Positions 35,577-44,442 of a stretch of DNA of 64,000 nt are shown in pieces. Under the pieces are notes generated by a model. The model had not been told where the DNA came from and ran no database searches. It saw nothing but the letters and a program-made list of their open reading frames with translations. Where the stretch lies: NCBI GenBank assembly GCA_035285405.1, contig JAYKJI010000366.1, positions 1-64,000 of the forward strand, given 5' to 3'. Source of the DNA: Woronichinia sp035285405. Its GTDB lineage: Bacteria; Cyanobacteriota; Cyanobacteriia; Cyanobacteriales; Microcystaceae. Position numbers and translations under genes: made by a program. Positions within the stretch are counted from its first letter, which is position 1. Each line of letters begins with the position of its first letter.

Positions 35577-35915
35577 TTAGTCCTGATTGACTTCCTCATG
35601 CTCCAAACTCCAATCGTGTAGGGCGTAGATGAGCGGCTCTAAACTTTTACCGAGGTCAGTCAGGGAATATTCAACTTTGGGTGGGATCTCTGCATAGACA
35701 ACTCGCTGGAGTAGTTGATCTTGTTCTAGTTCTCGTAATTGTTGAGTCAAGACTTTTTGGGTGATGGGAGAGAGAGACTTTTGCAATTCGCCAAAACGCT
35801 TTACGCCAGTAAATAATTGACGCAAAATTAGTAGTTTCCAACGGCCACCAATCATTTTTAAAACATTTTCCGCCGGACAGGGTAATGCGCTGAGAGGAAG
35901 GCGATCGCGTTGCAT
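35577..35915 (-). CDS. HxlR-family transcriptional regulator
   Basis: The 112-residue winged-helix protein has the HxlR signature: CPAENVLKMIGGRWKLLILRQL, FGELQKSLSPITQKVLTQQL and VEYSLTDLGKSLEPLI. The N-terminal Cys (residue 13, in ALPCPAE) corresponds to the redox-sensing position in YodB-type members. Divergently placed against a pirin gene with 144 bp between, it probably controls that gene and itself through the palindrome at 35923-35939. Confidence 0.9.
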   Translation of the reverse strand: MQRDRLPLSALPCPAENVLKMIGGRWKLLILRQLFTGVKRFGELQKSLSPITQKVLTQQLRELEQDQLLQRVVYAEIPPKVEYSLTDLGKSLEPLIYALHDWSLEHEEVNQD

Positions 35916-35922
35916 GGTGCTT

Positions 35923-35939
35923 GAATACAGTCAGTATCC
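35923..35939. promoter_or_regulatory. Candidate HxlR operator
   Basis: GAATACAGTCAGTATCC is an imperfect palindrome (arms GAATAC / GTATCC) eight bases upstream of the HxlR start codon, in the divergent spacer with pirin. It resembles ATAC-n-GTAT operators of HxlR/YodB regulators. The match is by eye. Confidence 0.45.
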
Positions 35940-36059
35940 TTGAGGGAACTTAGCCACTTTTGGGTATCCTCTTCCAACTTTAACAATAATTTTGTTACTT
36001 TAAATCTATTCAGAAACAACGAACTTCATCTCAATCCTCACCTCAATACGGAGAGAATT

Positions 36060-36758
36060 ATGCTACAGCATCGCAAAAGTCAAGAACGAGGTTATGCTAA
36101 TCATGGTTGGTTAAAAAGCTATCATACCTTTGCCTTTGCGGACTATTATGATCCTAATTTTCTGGGTTTTAGAAGTTTACGGGTCATTAACGAAGATTTT
36201 GTCCAGGCTGGAGCAGGTTTTCCGACCCATGGTCATCGAGATATGGAAATTATTACCTATGTTCTAGAAGGACAATTAGAACATAAGGATGATTTGGGCA
36301 ATGGTTCGGTGATTCAGCATGGCAAAATTCAACGCATGACCGCCGGTACAGGGATCAGACATAGTGAATTTAATCCTTCTGCCCAGGAACTAGTGCATCT
36401 TCTACAAATTTGGATTTTACCGAATCAGACGGACTTAACCCCTAGTTATGAGGAAAAGGAAATTGATCTTAGTCCTTCCATCGGTTGTTTTCAGGCGATC
36501 GCTACTAGTGATGGTCGAGATCAAACCATTACGGTGCATCAGGATATGAGTTTATCAACCGCTCAACTAAAAGCAGGAACCAATCTGCAACACCCCTTTG
36601 ATCCCCAGCGTTATGGTTGGTTACAAGTGGCGAAGGGAAATCTGTTGTTAAATGGTTTAAGTCTAGAAACAGGGGACGGAGTTGCTATTAGCCAAGAATC
36701 GTTACTAGATCTGACGGCTGACACTGATAGTGAACTATTATTATTTGATCTGGCATAA
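36060..36758 (+). CDS. Pirin family protein (quercetin dioxygenase-like)
   Basis: The 232-residue bicupin has the pirin motifs SYHTFAFADYYDPNF, LRVINEDFVQAGAGFPTHGH (metal His pair), MEIITYVLEGQLEHKD, and the GTGIRHSEFNPS metal site. Length equals YhhW-type quercetin 2,3-dioxygenases. The ATG preceded by GGAGAGAA is chosen; an upstream frame would add 40 residues not seen in the family. Neighbouring HxlR regulator suggests redox or quinone/flavonoid stress. Terminator follows. Confidence 0.92.
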   Translation: MLQHRKSQERGYANHGWLKSYHTFAFADYYDPNFLGFRSLRVINEDFVQAGAGFPTHGHRDMEIITYVLEGQLEHKDDLGNGSVIQHGKIQRMTAGTGIRHSEFNPSAQELVHLLQIWILPNQTDLTPSYEEKEIDLSPSIGCFQAIATSDGRDQTITVHQDMSLSTAQLKAGTNLQHPFDPQRYGWLQVAKGNLLLNGLSLETGDGVAISQESLLDLTADTDSELLLFDLA

Positions 36759-36782
36759 TTGACTTTGCTATCAATGGAGCAT

Positions 36783-36806
36783 AGGTGAGCAAGACTCACC
36801 TTTTTT
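36783..36806 (+). terminator. Intrinsic terminator after pirin
   Basis: Perfect 7-bp stem AGGTGAG / CTCACCT with loop CAAGA, followed by TTTTT. It ends pirin transcription before the convergent GNAT-like gene. Confidence 0.88.
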
Positions 36807-36895
36807 GAAGTGTTGTCTGAAACTTCTGAGACTTCCATTTATCTCGGTATGACTTATCTGATGTTACGACAATTGGCCTAAACGCACTCTCTTAA

Positions 36896-38110
36896 TTAGA
36901 GCTTAAGCTCAATTTCCCGTTTACTAAAAGGTAAATCCTGATTAATTGCCTCAATTTCAGCCTGTTCAAGTTGATTAATTTCGTCAATATAGTATTGTAA
37001 AATCTGGGTCATCTTGGGATGATAGAAACGATGCAAACTATAATTAGGAGTAGCAGGAAAACCTCGCCGCCGTTTATGTTGCCCGCCCGCCCCAGGATCA
37101 AAAAGAGTTATCCCTTGTTGAATGGCCCAATCAATAGGTTGATAATAACAAGCTTCAAAATGAAGACAGTCGTACTCCTGTAAGCTGCCCCAATAACGAC
37201 CATAAAGATTTTCTCCCTTGCGTAAACAGAAAGAAAGGCCAACAGGATGTTCATTTTCAACCTGATCAAAGGCATCATTGTAGGCGGCAATCAGAACAAC
37301 GCGATCGCGGTATTTAGGATAAAGTTGTTCAAAAAATCTCCTTGTTAAATATTTACTACCCCAATAAAACTTGTCACAAGTACTACTATAAAACCGATAA
37401 ATCAGGGGATAAAGATGATGAGGCACTTCTTCCCCAGCAAATACCTTAATATTTAATCCGGCTTTAACGACAGATTTTCGCTCTCGTTTAATATTACGGC
37501 GTTGATTTGCATTAAAAATAGACAAATAATCTTCAAATTGCTCAAAACCTTGATTTTTCCAAATATAGCTATGGTGTAACCAATGGGAAAAACCTAAATG
37601 AGCCATCACTTTTCGCCATTCAGGATCAACAAAGAGAAAGTTACAACCCGATAAACCCTGGCGATCGCAGAAATGATCAATGGCGGATACCATCTGCTGC
37701 GTAATTTCCCACTCATCCTCATCAGGTGCGATCAGAAAACGATAACCCTCGGCGGGGGTAAAGGGAGCCATTCCCAATAACTTAGGATAGTAACGAATGC
37801 CTAAACGATGACCCAGATCAGCCCACTGATGATCAAAAACAAATTCACCGTAGCTGTGACCCTTAACATAAAGAGCCGCCGCACCGACCAATTCTTTATT
37901 TTTCCAAATGGTTAAATGAGAAGGTTGCCAACCCGTTTTGGCCGTAGCACTACCGGAGGTTTCTAGGTTATTTAACCATTCCCATTCTAAAAAAGGCGTT
38001 TTGAGGGGTAATGCTAAAGCATCCCAAGCGGATTGGGGAATATCTGCAATTCTTTGATGCCAAGTAACCGAGTAGGGGGAAGAATGGGATTTGAACTGGG
38101 ATTTGAACAT
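36896..38110 (-). CDS. GNAT-like acyltransferase (COG3146 / DUF482 type)
   Basis: The 404-residue protein matches the COG3146 family, related to FemAB-type acyltransferases: TPFLEWEWLNNLETSGSAT near 37-55, GEFVFDHQWADLGHRLGI, NQRRNIKRERKSV, and CYYQPIDWAIQQGITLFDPGAGGQHK with the family signature near the end. Substrate is unknown; the family is loosely linked to peptidoglycan or lipid modification. The start at MFKSQFKSH was chosen over an upstream TTG/ATG with no ribosome site. The 346-bp upstream gap (38111-38456) to clpS contains no gene. Confidence 0.85.
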   Translation of the reverse strand: MFKSQFKSHSSPYSVTWHQRIADIPQSAWDALALPLKTPFLEWEWLNNLETSGSATAKTGWQPSHLTIWKNKELVGAAALYVKGHSYGEFVFDHQWADLGHRLGIRYYPKLLGMAPFTPAEGYRFLIAPDEDEWEITQQMVSAIDHFCDRQGLSGCNFLFVDPEWRKVMAHLGFSHWLHHSYIWKNQGFEQFEDYLSIFNANQRRNIKRERKSVVKAGLNIKVFAGEEVPHHLYPLIYRFYSSTCDKFYWGSKYLTRRFFEQLYPKYRDRVVLIAAYNDAFDQVENEHPVGLSFCLRKGENLYGRYWGSLQEYDCLHFEACYYQPIDWAIQQGITLFDPGAGGQHKRRRGFPATPNYSLHRFYHPKMTQILQYYIDEINQLEQAEIEAINQDLPFSKREIELKL

Positions 38111-38456
38111 GGCAAGGGTAAGCAAAATTCGGTTTTTTATAGCGTACCGTAACACGTTTTAATGACAAGTGTCGTGAAGAAAACGGTCTTGCTCAAGCGT
38201 TTTAACCCCTAAAAGTGGCAAAGATTTCGCATGGGATCATCATAAACTGTCCGCCCTGATCGCTAAGAGCATTACTATGAGGGGTTTAGAGTCCGGAGAA
38301 AAATTGATCATTGTCAGTCAAGGGAGTAAACTGCTTACCCAGTCATCACCAAAATTTGTAACAAAGTCAAGAACCATTCGATATCATTGAGGGGAGATTG
38401 TCGCCAATATCTCTATTGATGTTCAGATTAATTGTACTGTAACTTGGAAGAAAGCC

Positions 38457-38750
38457 GTGTCCACAGAAGTCCTAGAAAAGCGTTCCACCATCTCTGAAAC
38501 CATCCGTAAACCGGCCCCTCGCTATAAGGTTCTCCTGCATAATGACGACTTTAATTCGATGGAATATGTCGTTCAAACCCTAATACAAACAGTTGCAGGA
38601 CTCACTCAACCCCAGGCCGTCGATATTATGATGGAAGCCCATACTAACGGTCTGGCCCTGGTGATTACTTGTGCCTTAGAACATGCTGAATTTTATTGTG
38701 AAACTCTCAACCATCATGGATTGATTAGCACCATTGAGCCAGATGAATAG
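38457..38750 (+). CDS. clpS: ATP-dependent Clp protease adaptor ClpS
   Basis: The 97-residue protein has the ClpS core RYKVLLHNDDFNSMEYVVQ with the DD of the N-degron pocket, followed by ALVITCALEHAEFYCETL. It delivers N-end-rule substrates to ClpC/ClpP. Start is GTG with a GGAAG site nine bases upstream. No clp protease gene is adjacent. Confidence 0.95.
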   Translation: MSTEVLEKRSTISETIRKPAPRYKVLLHNDDFNSMEYVVQTLIQTVAGLTQPQAVDIMMEAHTNGLALVITCALEHAEFYCETLNHHGLISTIEPDE

Positions 38751-38816
38751 ATGAATAATAAGTAAACAAACAGCGATCGCCCGATAGGTTCCTGATTATT
38801 AGCGCAAAATATTGAA

Positions 38817-39257
38817 CTAAGATAGTGCAAATAAATCTAGCGGAAAATAACCATAGGTTCCAGCCAAAGTCTGATCTTCAGATTGACAGGCAATTAAAAC
38901 ACCGCGATAGGTTCCTTCATAGCGATCGCTGTAGTGACTCATTTTTTGGGTATTAAATTTTAAATAAATCGGTTCATGCTCTTTTGATTCAGAAAAGATA
39001 GAGGAATCTAACTGACCCGTGTAACCTAAAGCAGCAAGATACTGATTTAAAGTCGTAATGGCCACCTCCAGACGATCAGCACAAATGCCGAGATTTTCGT
39101 ATTCCGATGCTTGACAAACCTGAATGATGGCTTGTTGTAATGCCTCTTTTTCAGTCGTTGAAGCGGGAACTTTGACCGTTAAACAACTATAGCTTTTCAA
39201 TAGAGCTAGATCTTGGGATAGGGAATTCACGACCGTGGAAGGGGTTAAGTCTGGCAT
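38817..39257 (-). CDS. DUF1824 family protein
   Basis: The 146-residue protein fits the cyanobacterial DUF1824 family, with YLKFNTQKMSHYSDRYEGTY, RGVLIACQSEDQTLAGTYG and the ending YFPLDLFA. No function is known. It converges with clpS, with a HIP1 site between them. Confidence 0.8.
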   Translation of the reverse strand: MPDLTPSTVVNSLSQDLALLKSYSCLTVKVPASTTEKEALQQAIIQVCQASEYENLGICADRLEVAITTLNQYLAALGYTGQLDSSIFSESKEHEPIYLKFNTQKMSHYSDRYEGTYRGVLIACQSEDQTLAGTYGYFPLDLFALS

Positions 39258-39332
39258 AATGACGAATAGCAGTTAACAAAGAAAAAAATTATCCTACAAA
39301 ACTCTCATCCAGCCTATCAGAGAATGAGTTAT

Positions 39333-39480
39333 TCTAGTTCTGCATAAGTTGAGAGCTAACAGAGAATAGAGGTTTGAGCCTTTTAAAACGATCTAAACAT
39401 TTTTTTCATAGACTTTTGAGGAGCAGCAAAAACACCAGTTAATTCAGAATTAGTCATTTGTAGTAATTCACGATTCATAT
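39333..39480 (-). mobile_element. Insertion-sequence remnant sharing its end with 3582-3599
   Basis: The terminal TCTAGTTCTGCATAAGTT is identical to the copy at 3582. The minus strand reads FRSF then KRLKPLFSVSSQLMQN-stop after a frame change, similar to RMLKVLFSRRHKLMQN at the first site. A short preceding frame gives NRELLQMTNSELTGVFAAP. The scrap lies in the 264-bp gap between the DUF1824 gene and nagA. It is a relic; family not determined. Confidence 0.45.
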
Positions 39481-39521
39481 CCTATTGATAGATAAAATTT
39501 TTGCTCTCAAAATTCTACGTG

Positions 39522-40682
39522 CTAGGTCAAACGTTGCCAGGTCAATGAAGTATTATCCTTTTCCCATTGCCATCGCAGTAAATGAGCCGGTTCACGTATA
39601 GCGAGATTGGCTAAATTTAGGGCTTGTCGCGGAGCGTTAGTGGCCAAGGCGATCGCGGTTTCTGGAGAGCAAAGTTGCCATTGAACAAGATTTTTTGTGC
39701 CAACCAGTAACGGTAAGGTGGTTCCCGATAAAGTGCCATCGAGTAATTTTGCAGTACCTCCTTGAACTTCGATTTGGCGATCATCCCAGGAATAAAGACC
39801 AGACGGTAAGCCCAAAGGAGCTAAGGCATCACTAACCAAAAAAACTCCCTGTTCATAGTTACTAGCCCGCAGTAAAATATCGATCATGCTTGGTGCAACG
39901 TGTTGGCCATCCGCAATCAGGCCACAATAGACTTGGGGATGACAAATCGCAGCCGCCAGTAATCCTGGTTGGCGATGATGAAGGGATGGCATCGCATTAA
40001 AGGCATGAGTCACCATTCTGGCCCCTAACTTAAAAGCTTGGTTTGCTTGGGCTTCCGTTGCCTGGGAATGGCCTAAACTAACCGTAATACCAAGGTCAGT
40101 AAGGTAGGGAATGAGGGAATTTGTCGGATCTAATTCGGGGGCAAGGGTGATAATTTTAATCAGATCCCCATCTTCTCCTAATACCCTTTTTAGGTTTTCT
40201 AGGGTCAGGGGCAGTAAAAATTGGGCGGAATGGGCCCCTCGTTTTTGATAATTTAAAAAAGGGCCTTCCAAATGAACTCCTAGAATTTTAGCCACTTTCT
40301 CTGTGGGATTATACTGCTCTAAATAATGCCGAATGACAGACAGCGATCGCCGAATTTTAGCGATAGAGGTGGTGACAATGGTTGGTGTAAAGGCATCCAC
40401 ACCTTGATGCCAAAGTAATTCACCAATTTGCTGTAAAAGTAGGAAATGAGAGTCTTCTAGCTCAGAAAAAGCCAACCCTAAAGCGCCATTAATTTGAAGA
40501 TCTACTCCACCTTGAGAAATCCAATCACCTTGAACATCTATTACCTGTTCTGATGTGGAACAGAAAGGCTGAGAATTTTGGGGCATAATTCTATTAATAC
40601 ATCCCTGGGAATCGATTATGATTTGTTGTAAACCAGGGTAATTTTTTAAACGAGCATTGGTAATAACCACAGATTGAAGCAT
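39522..40682 (-). CDS. nagA: N-acetylglucosamine-6-phosphate deacetylase
   Basis: The 386-residue amidohydrolase has the NagA motifs GGVDLQINGALG, LGVHLEGPFLNYQKRGAH (metal Glu in HLEGPF), SLGHSQATEAQANQAF, RMVTHAFNAM, CGLIADGQHV and the catalytic Asp in LVSDALAPLG. It converts GlcNAc-6-phosphate to GlcN-6-phosphate in amino-sugar recycling. It is divergent from an aminotransferase gene. Confidence 0.92.
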   Translation of the reverse strand: MLQSVVITNARLKNYPGLQQIIIDSQGCINRIMPQNSQPFCSTSEQVIDVQGDWISQGGVDLQINGALGLAFSELEDSHFLLLQQIGELLWHQGVDAFTPTIVTTSIAKIRRSLSVIRHYLEQYNPTEKVAKILGVHLEGPFLNYQKRGAHSAQFLLPLTLENLKRVLGEDGDLIKIITLAPELDPTNSLIPYLTDLGITVSLGHSQATEAQANQAFKLGARMVTHAFNAMPSLHHRQPGLLAAAICHPQVYCGLIADGQHVAPSMIDILLRASNYEQGVFLVSDALAPLGLPSGLYSWDDRQIEVQGGTAKLLDGTLSGTTLPLLVGTKNLVQWQLCSPETAIALATNAPRQALNLANLAIREPAHLLRWQWEKDNTSLTWQRLT

Positions 40683-40798
40683 CGGCAAATTCCCAAAATA
40701 TCAAAATAAACAAAATTAATCAGGGGATACGAGGGGGAAAAGCAGGGATAATGAGTGAAATATCGTTATGGCTGTTAACTTAGGTTTCCTAAATTGTG

Positions 40799-41989
40799 AT
40801 GAACAAGCGATCGCTGCTGACTCGTATGGATGCTGTTCAATCTCCCGTCATTCCTCTTGTCGGAAAGTTGATTGCTGAAAATCCTGGCACCATTTCTCTC
40901 GGACAGGGTATTGCTTTCTATCCCCCACCGCCCCAGATTTTAACGGCGATCGCTACTAGTTTTGAGGATGTTACTAACCATCAGTATAAATCGGTGCAAG
41001 GGCTTCCCACCTTACAAACCGCGATCGCTGCCAAGTTAGCCCAGGATAATCAGATCACCATTGAGGCAGGCCAGAATGCGATCATGGTAACGGCGGGGGC
41101 CAATATGGGTTTTCTGAATGCCATTTTAGCCATTACCTCACCAGGCGATGAAATCATTCTCAATACGCCCTACTACTTCAATCATGAAATGGCCATTCGT
41201 ATGGTGGGTTGTCAACCGATCTGTGTACCAACTGATCACCATTATCAACTCCAGGTGGGGGCGATCACCGCCGCCATTACCCCTAGAACCCGTGCGATCG
41301 TCACTGTTTCTCCCAATAACCCCACTGGTGCGGTATATTCTGCCCAAGCCCTTCAGGAAATTAATCAACTTTGTCAGGGGCAAGGTCTCTATCACATCAG
41401 CGATGAAGCCTACGAATACTTTATCTACAACGGTGTTCAGCACTTTTCTCCTGCTTCTTTACCCCACAGCGCAGCCCATACCATTTCCCTATTCAGTTTG
41501 TCTAAGGCCTATGGCATGGCTGGCTGGCGAATGGGCTATATGGTTATCCCTCAGTCTTTACTGTTGGCAGTTCAGAAAATCCAGGATACTAACTTGATCT
41601 GCCCTCCCGTCGTTTGTCAATATGCGGTGATCGCGGCTCTAGCGGTGGGTTCTACCTATTGCCAACAGTTTCTACCCGAAATTACCCATAATCGGCACAG
41701 ACTGCTCACTGCCCTAGGGAAAATTTCAGATCTTTGTGATTTGGTGATAACCGAGGGAGCTTTTTATAGTTTTATCAAAGTTCATCTCCCCTACCCCGAT
41801 CTAGAAATCGTGCAAAGACTCATTCGAGAGCATCAGGTAGCCGTTTTACCCGGTTCAACCTTTGGCATGAAAGAAGGTTGCTATCTTCGTATTGCCTATG
41901 GAGCTTCACATCAAGAAAACATCACAATAGGAACAGAAAGATTAATACAAGGGTTACGGAGCTTGGGTCAGGCAAAAAAAAGCAACTGA
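40799..41989 (+). CDS. PLP-dependent aminotransferase, class I/II
   Basis: The 396-residue protein has ISLGQGIAFYPPPPQ, the PLP-contacting VSPNNPTGAVY, HISDEAYEYF and the Schiff-base lysine in LFSLSKAYGMAGWRMGY, then the carboxylate-binding Arg in YLRIAYGAS. Fold-type I aspartate/aromatic aminotransferase-like. Substrate is not readable. ATG 40799 overlaps a GTG three bases upstream. Confidence 0.92.
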   Translation: MNKRSLLTRMDAVQSPVIPLVGKLIAENPGTISLGQGIAFYPPPPQILTAIATSFEDVTNHQYKSVQGLPTLQTAIAAKLAQDNQITIEAGQNAIMVTAGANMGFLNAILAITSPGDEIILNTPYYFNHEMAIRMVGCQPICVPTDHHYQLQVGAITAAITPRTRAIVTVSPNNPTGAVYSAQALQEINQLCQGQGLYHISDEAYEYFIYNGVQHFSPASLPHSAAHTISLFSLSKAYGMAGWRMGYMVIPQSLLLAVQKIQDTNLICPPVVCQYAVIAALAVGSTYCQQFLPEITHNRHRLLTALGKISDLCDLVITEGAFYSFIKVHLPYPDLEIVQRLIREHQVAVLPGSTFGMKEGCYLRIAYGASHQENITIGTERLIQGLRSLGQAKKSN

Positions 41990-42073
41990 TCGCTGCCAGC
42001 CTAAATTTGAGATCCGCAATTGTGATAACCTAATCTCAATTTTGGCAAAACTCACCCCGCCTCACCGATTTTT

Positions 42074-43207
42074 ATGCGAATTGCTCTCTTTACAGAAACT
42101 TTCTTACCGAAAATCGATGGTATTGTCACCCGTCTTAAGCATACTGTTGAACACCTCCAAAGGCAGGGTAATCAAGTTCTAGTCTTCTGTCCTGAAGGGG
42201 GCTTAAAAGAATACCAAGGGGCTAAAATTCATGGGGTGAAGGGAATGCCCTTGCCGCTCTACCCGGAACTCAAATTAGCCATTCCCCGCCCTCATCTGAG
42301 AACCGTCATTGAAAAATTTCAGCCGGATCTGATCCATGTGGTGAATCCCGCCATTTTGGGCGTTGGTGGTATTTATTATGCTAAAACCCTGAATATTCCT
42401 CTGGTTGCTTCTTACCATACTCATTTACCCCAATATTTGCAGCATTATGGTTTAGGAGCCTTGGAAGGGTTACTGTGGGAACTGTTGAAACTGGGTCATA
42501 ACCAAGCCAGTCTGAACCTTTGTACCTCAACCGCCATGGTGGAAGAACTACGCAATCATGGTATTGAACGGGTTGATCTCTGGCAACGGGGAGTAGATAC
42601 AGAATTATTTCAACCTCATCTCGTTTCTCGACAAATGCGATCGCGCCTTTCCCAGGGCCATCCTGACTCGCCTTTACTACTCTATGTGGGTCGGGTTTCT
42701 GCCGAAAAACAAATCGATGAAATTAAACCTGTTCTAGAAGCCATTCCCCATGCTCGCCTGGCCATTGTTGGAGACGGCCCCCACCGTGAAACTCTAATGA
42801 GTCATTTTGCTGGCACCCCCACCTATTTTGCTGGCTATATGCAGGGACTAGAATTAGCGGCGGCCTTTGCAACGGCGGATGCCTTTATTTTTCCCTCTCG
42901 TACCGAAACCCTTGGATTAGTCTTACTCGAAGCGATGGCAGCCGGTTGTCCAGTGGTTGCAGCGGCCTCTGGTGGAATTCCCGATATTGTTACGGATGGT
43001 GTCAATGGTTATCTTTTTGATCCTCAAGACAGCCAGGGTGCAGTAAAAGCAACCCAACGGTTATTAGATGCCAAGGAAGAACGGGACAGATTACGTCAAA
43101 ATGCTCGACTGGAGGCTGAACGCTGGGGTTGGGCGGCTGCAACTCAACAGTTACAGCAATATTATCGTCAGGTCTTAGGAGTGCAATCTTTTCCCCAAGC
43201 GGCCTAG
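42074..43207 (+). CDS. sqdX: Sulfoquinovosyltransferase
   Basis: The 377-residue GT4 enzyme has the SqdX N-terminus MRIALFTETFLPKIDGIVTR, HVVNPAILGVGG, SYHTHLPQYLQHYGLG, the SqdX-like CTSTAMVEELRNHGI, YVGRVSAEKQID and SRTETLGLVLLEAMAAG with E-x7-E. It transfers sulfoquinovose from UDP-sulfoquinovose to diacylglycerol, making the thylakoid lipid SQDG. sqdB is not in the window. Its stop overlaps that of the small convergent gene by four bases. Confidence 0.93.
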   Translation: MRIALFTETFLPKIDGIVTRLKHTVEHLQRQGNQVLVFCPEGGLKEYQGAKIHGVKGMPLPLYPELKLAIPRPHLRTVIEKFQPDLIHVVNPAILGVGGIYYAKTLNIPLVASYHTHLPQYLQHYGLGALEGLLWELLKLGHNQASLNLCTSTAMVEELRNHGIERVDLWQRGVDTELFQPHLVSRQMRSRLSQGHPDSPLLLYVGRVSAEKQIDEIKPVLEAIPHARLAIVGDGPHRETLMSHFAGTPTYFAGYMQGLELAAAFATADAFIFPSRTETLGLVLLEAMAAGCPVVAAASGGIPDIVTDGVNGYLFDPQDSQGAVKATQRLLDAKEERDRLRQNARLEAERWGWAAATQQLQQYYRQVLGVQSFPQAA

Positions 43208-43413
43208 ACAGCCCCACCGTAAAGTCGTTCTAAGGCAATCGGAATGGCCACTAGGGTAAGTTTCAAGGCCCAAGGAGCCAAACAAAGGGTTAAAAATAGG
43301 GCAAAGGCGGCTGTCACAGCAAAACAAGGACGGACGACATCTTCCTGCACGTTAAGAAAAATAAAGATCGAGATGGAGGCGATCGCCAATGAAACCAAAG
43401 AGAGAACAAGCAT
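43204..43413 (-). CDS. Small two-helix membrane protein
   Basis: The 69-residue product has hydrophobic segments at about 3-22 and 31-62, separated by EDVVRPC. I do not recognise the family; length and composition resemble small cyanobacterial membrane proteins placed next to sqdX. It converges with sqdX and overlaps it by four bases. Confidence 0.6.
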   Translation of the reverse strand: MLVLSLVSLAIASISIFIFLNVQEDVVRPCFAVTAAFALFLTLCLAPWALKLTLVAIPIALERLYGGAV

Positions 43414-43656
43414 AGAACTAATCCTTGCCGTATCAGCAATAACTTATAAAAAAGGCAGAAGGCTTTATTTGAAGACTTTCTAAGACCAGCGATTAGGCTG
43501 TGAAAAGGAAGATTAAATCTGGATTCTCCAACACATTTAATAATATCCCTATTTTGATCACCCTTAAGGGTTTCTTAATCTTTCAGGTTAAGGTTTAGTG
43601 ATATTACGGTTTCGCTAGAATAGGATAAGTGAATTTACGCCAGAATCCCAAAATTT

Positions 43657-44373
43657 ATGATCCTTTCGACAAAAACGGTTCAATCTCTCTTTTTAGCAAC
43701 AACCTTGGGCTTCTTGACCCTGATTCCTCCTGCTCAGGCTGAGGATAAAGTCATCCGAACCTTAACTGTGACGGGGGAAGGGGTTGAAAATATTGCCACT
43801 AGTTTAGCCCAGGTGGAATTAGGGGTAGAAGTCACGGCTCCAACAGCAACCGAGGTACAGCAGGATGTGGCTAAACGGACTAATGCGGTGGTGGATTTAC
43901 TGCGATCGCGGTCAGTGGAAAAGCTACAAACAACGGGTATTCAATTGCAACCCAACTATGAATATGCCAACAATCAACGCAAGTTAAATGGCTATACCGG
44001 AACCAATACCGTCAGCTTTCGCCTACCCACAGAAGCAGTGGGGGGTTTATTGGATCAATCAGTGAAGGTTGGTGCCACTCGTATTAATGGGGTGAGTTTT
44101 ATGGCCACCGAGGAAGCGATCGCCGCCGCCCAAAAAATCGCGCTCAAAAGAGCAACAGAAGATGCCCAATCCCAAGCTAATGCCGTTTTTCAAGCTCTCA
44201 AGCTAACCCCCAAAGACGTGATATCTGTCCAGATTAATGGCGCGAATGTTCCGGTTCCCCAACGTTTTCAGACAGACTATATGGTACAAGCAGCGGCCGC
44301 TCCGGCTCCAACTCCGGTCATTGGTGGTGATCAATCGGTGCGGGGTTCCGTCACCTTACAAATTGCCTACTAA
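43657..44373 (+). CDS. SIMPL (DUF541) domain protein, secreted
   Basis: The 238-residue protein has a signal peptide ending PPAQA around residue 28, then the SIMPL domain: TLTVTGEGVENIATSLAQVE, GIQLQPNYEY, GYTGTNTVSFRL, and a C-terminal segment with the ATRINGVSF strand. SIMPL proteins are periplasmic or outer-membrane oligomers with unclear roles. One HIP1 site is present in the coding part. Confidence 0.88.
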   Translation: MILSTKTVQSLFLATTLGFLTLIPPAQAEDKVIRTLTVTGEGVENIATSLAQVELGVEVTAPTATEVQQDVAKRTNAVVDLLRSRSVEKLQTTGIQLQPNYEYANNQRKLNGYTGTNTVSFRLPTEAVGGLLDQSVKVGATRINGVSFMATEEAIAAAQKIALKRATEDAQSQANAVFQALKLTPKDVISVQINGANVPVPQRFQTDYMVQAAAAPAPTPVIGGDQSVRGSVTLQIAY

Positions 44374-44442
44374 GGTTTAACCGCTTTCTGAATTTCGTCT
44401 GACTTGAATCTTGACCAAACTTGAATTTTGACCCCGTTTTCG

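Noticed and set aside
38085..38110. tRNA T-loop-like GGATTTGAAC repeats
   Set aside because: They encode the N-terminus of the GNAT-like protein and lack acceptor and anticodon stems.
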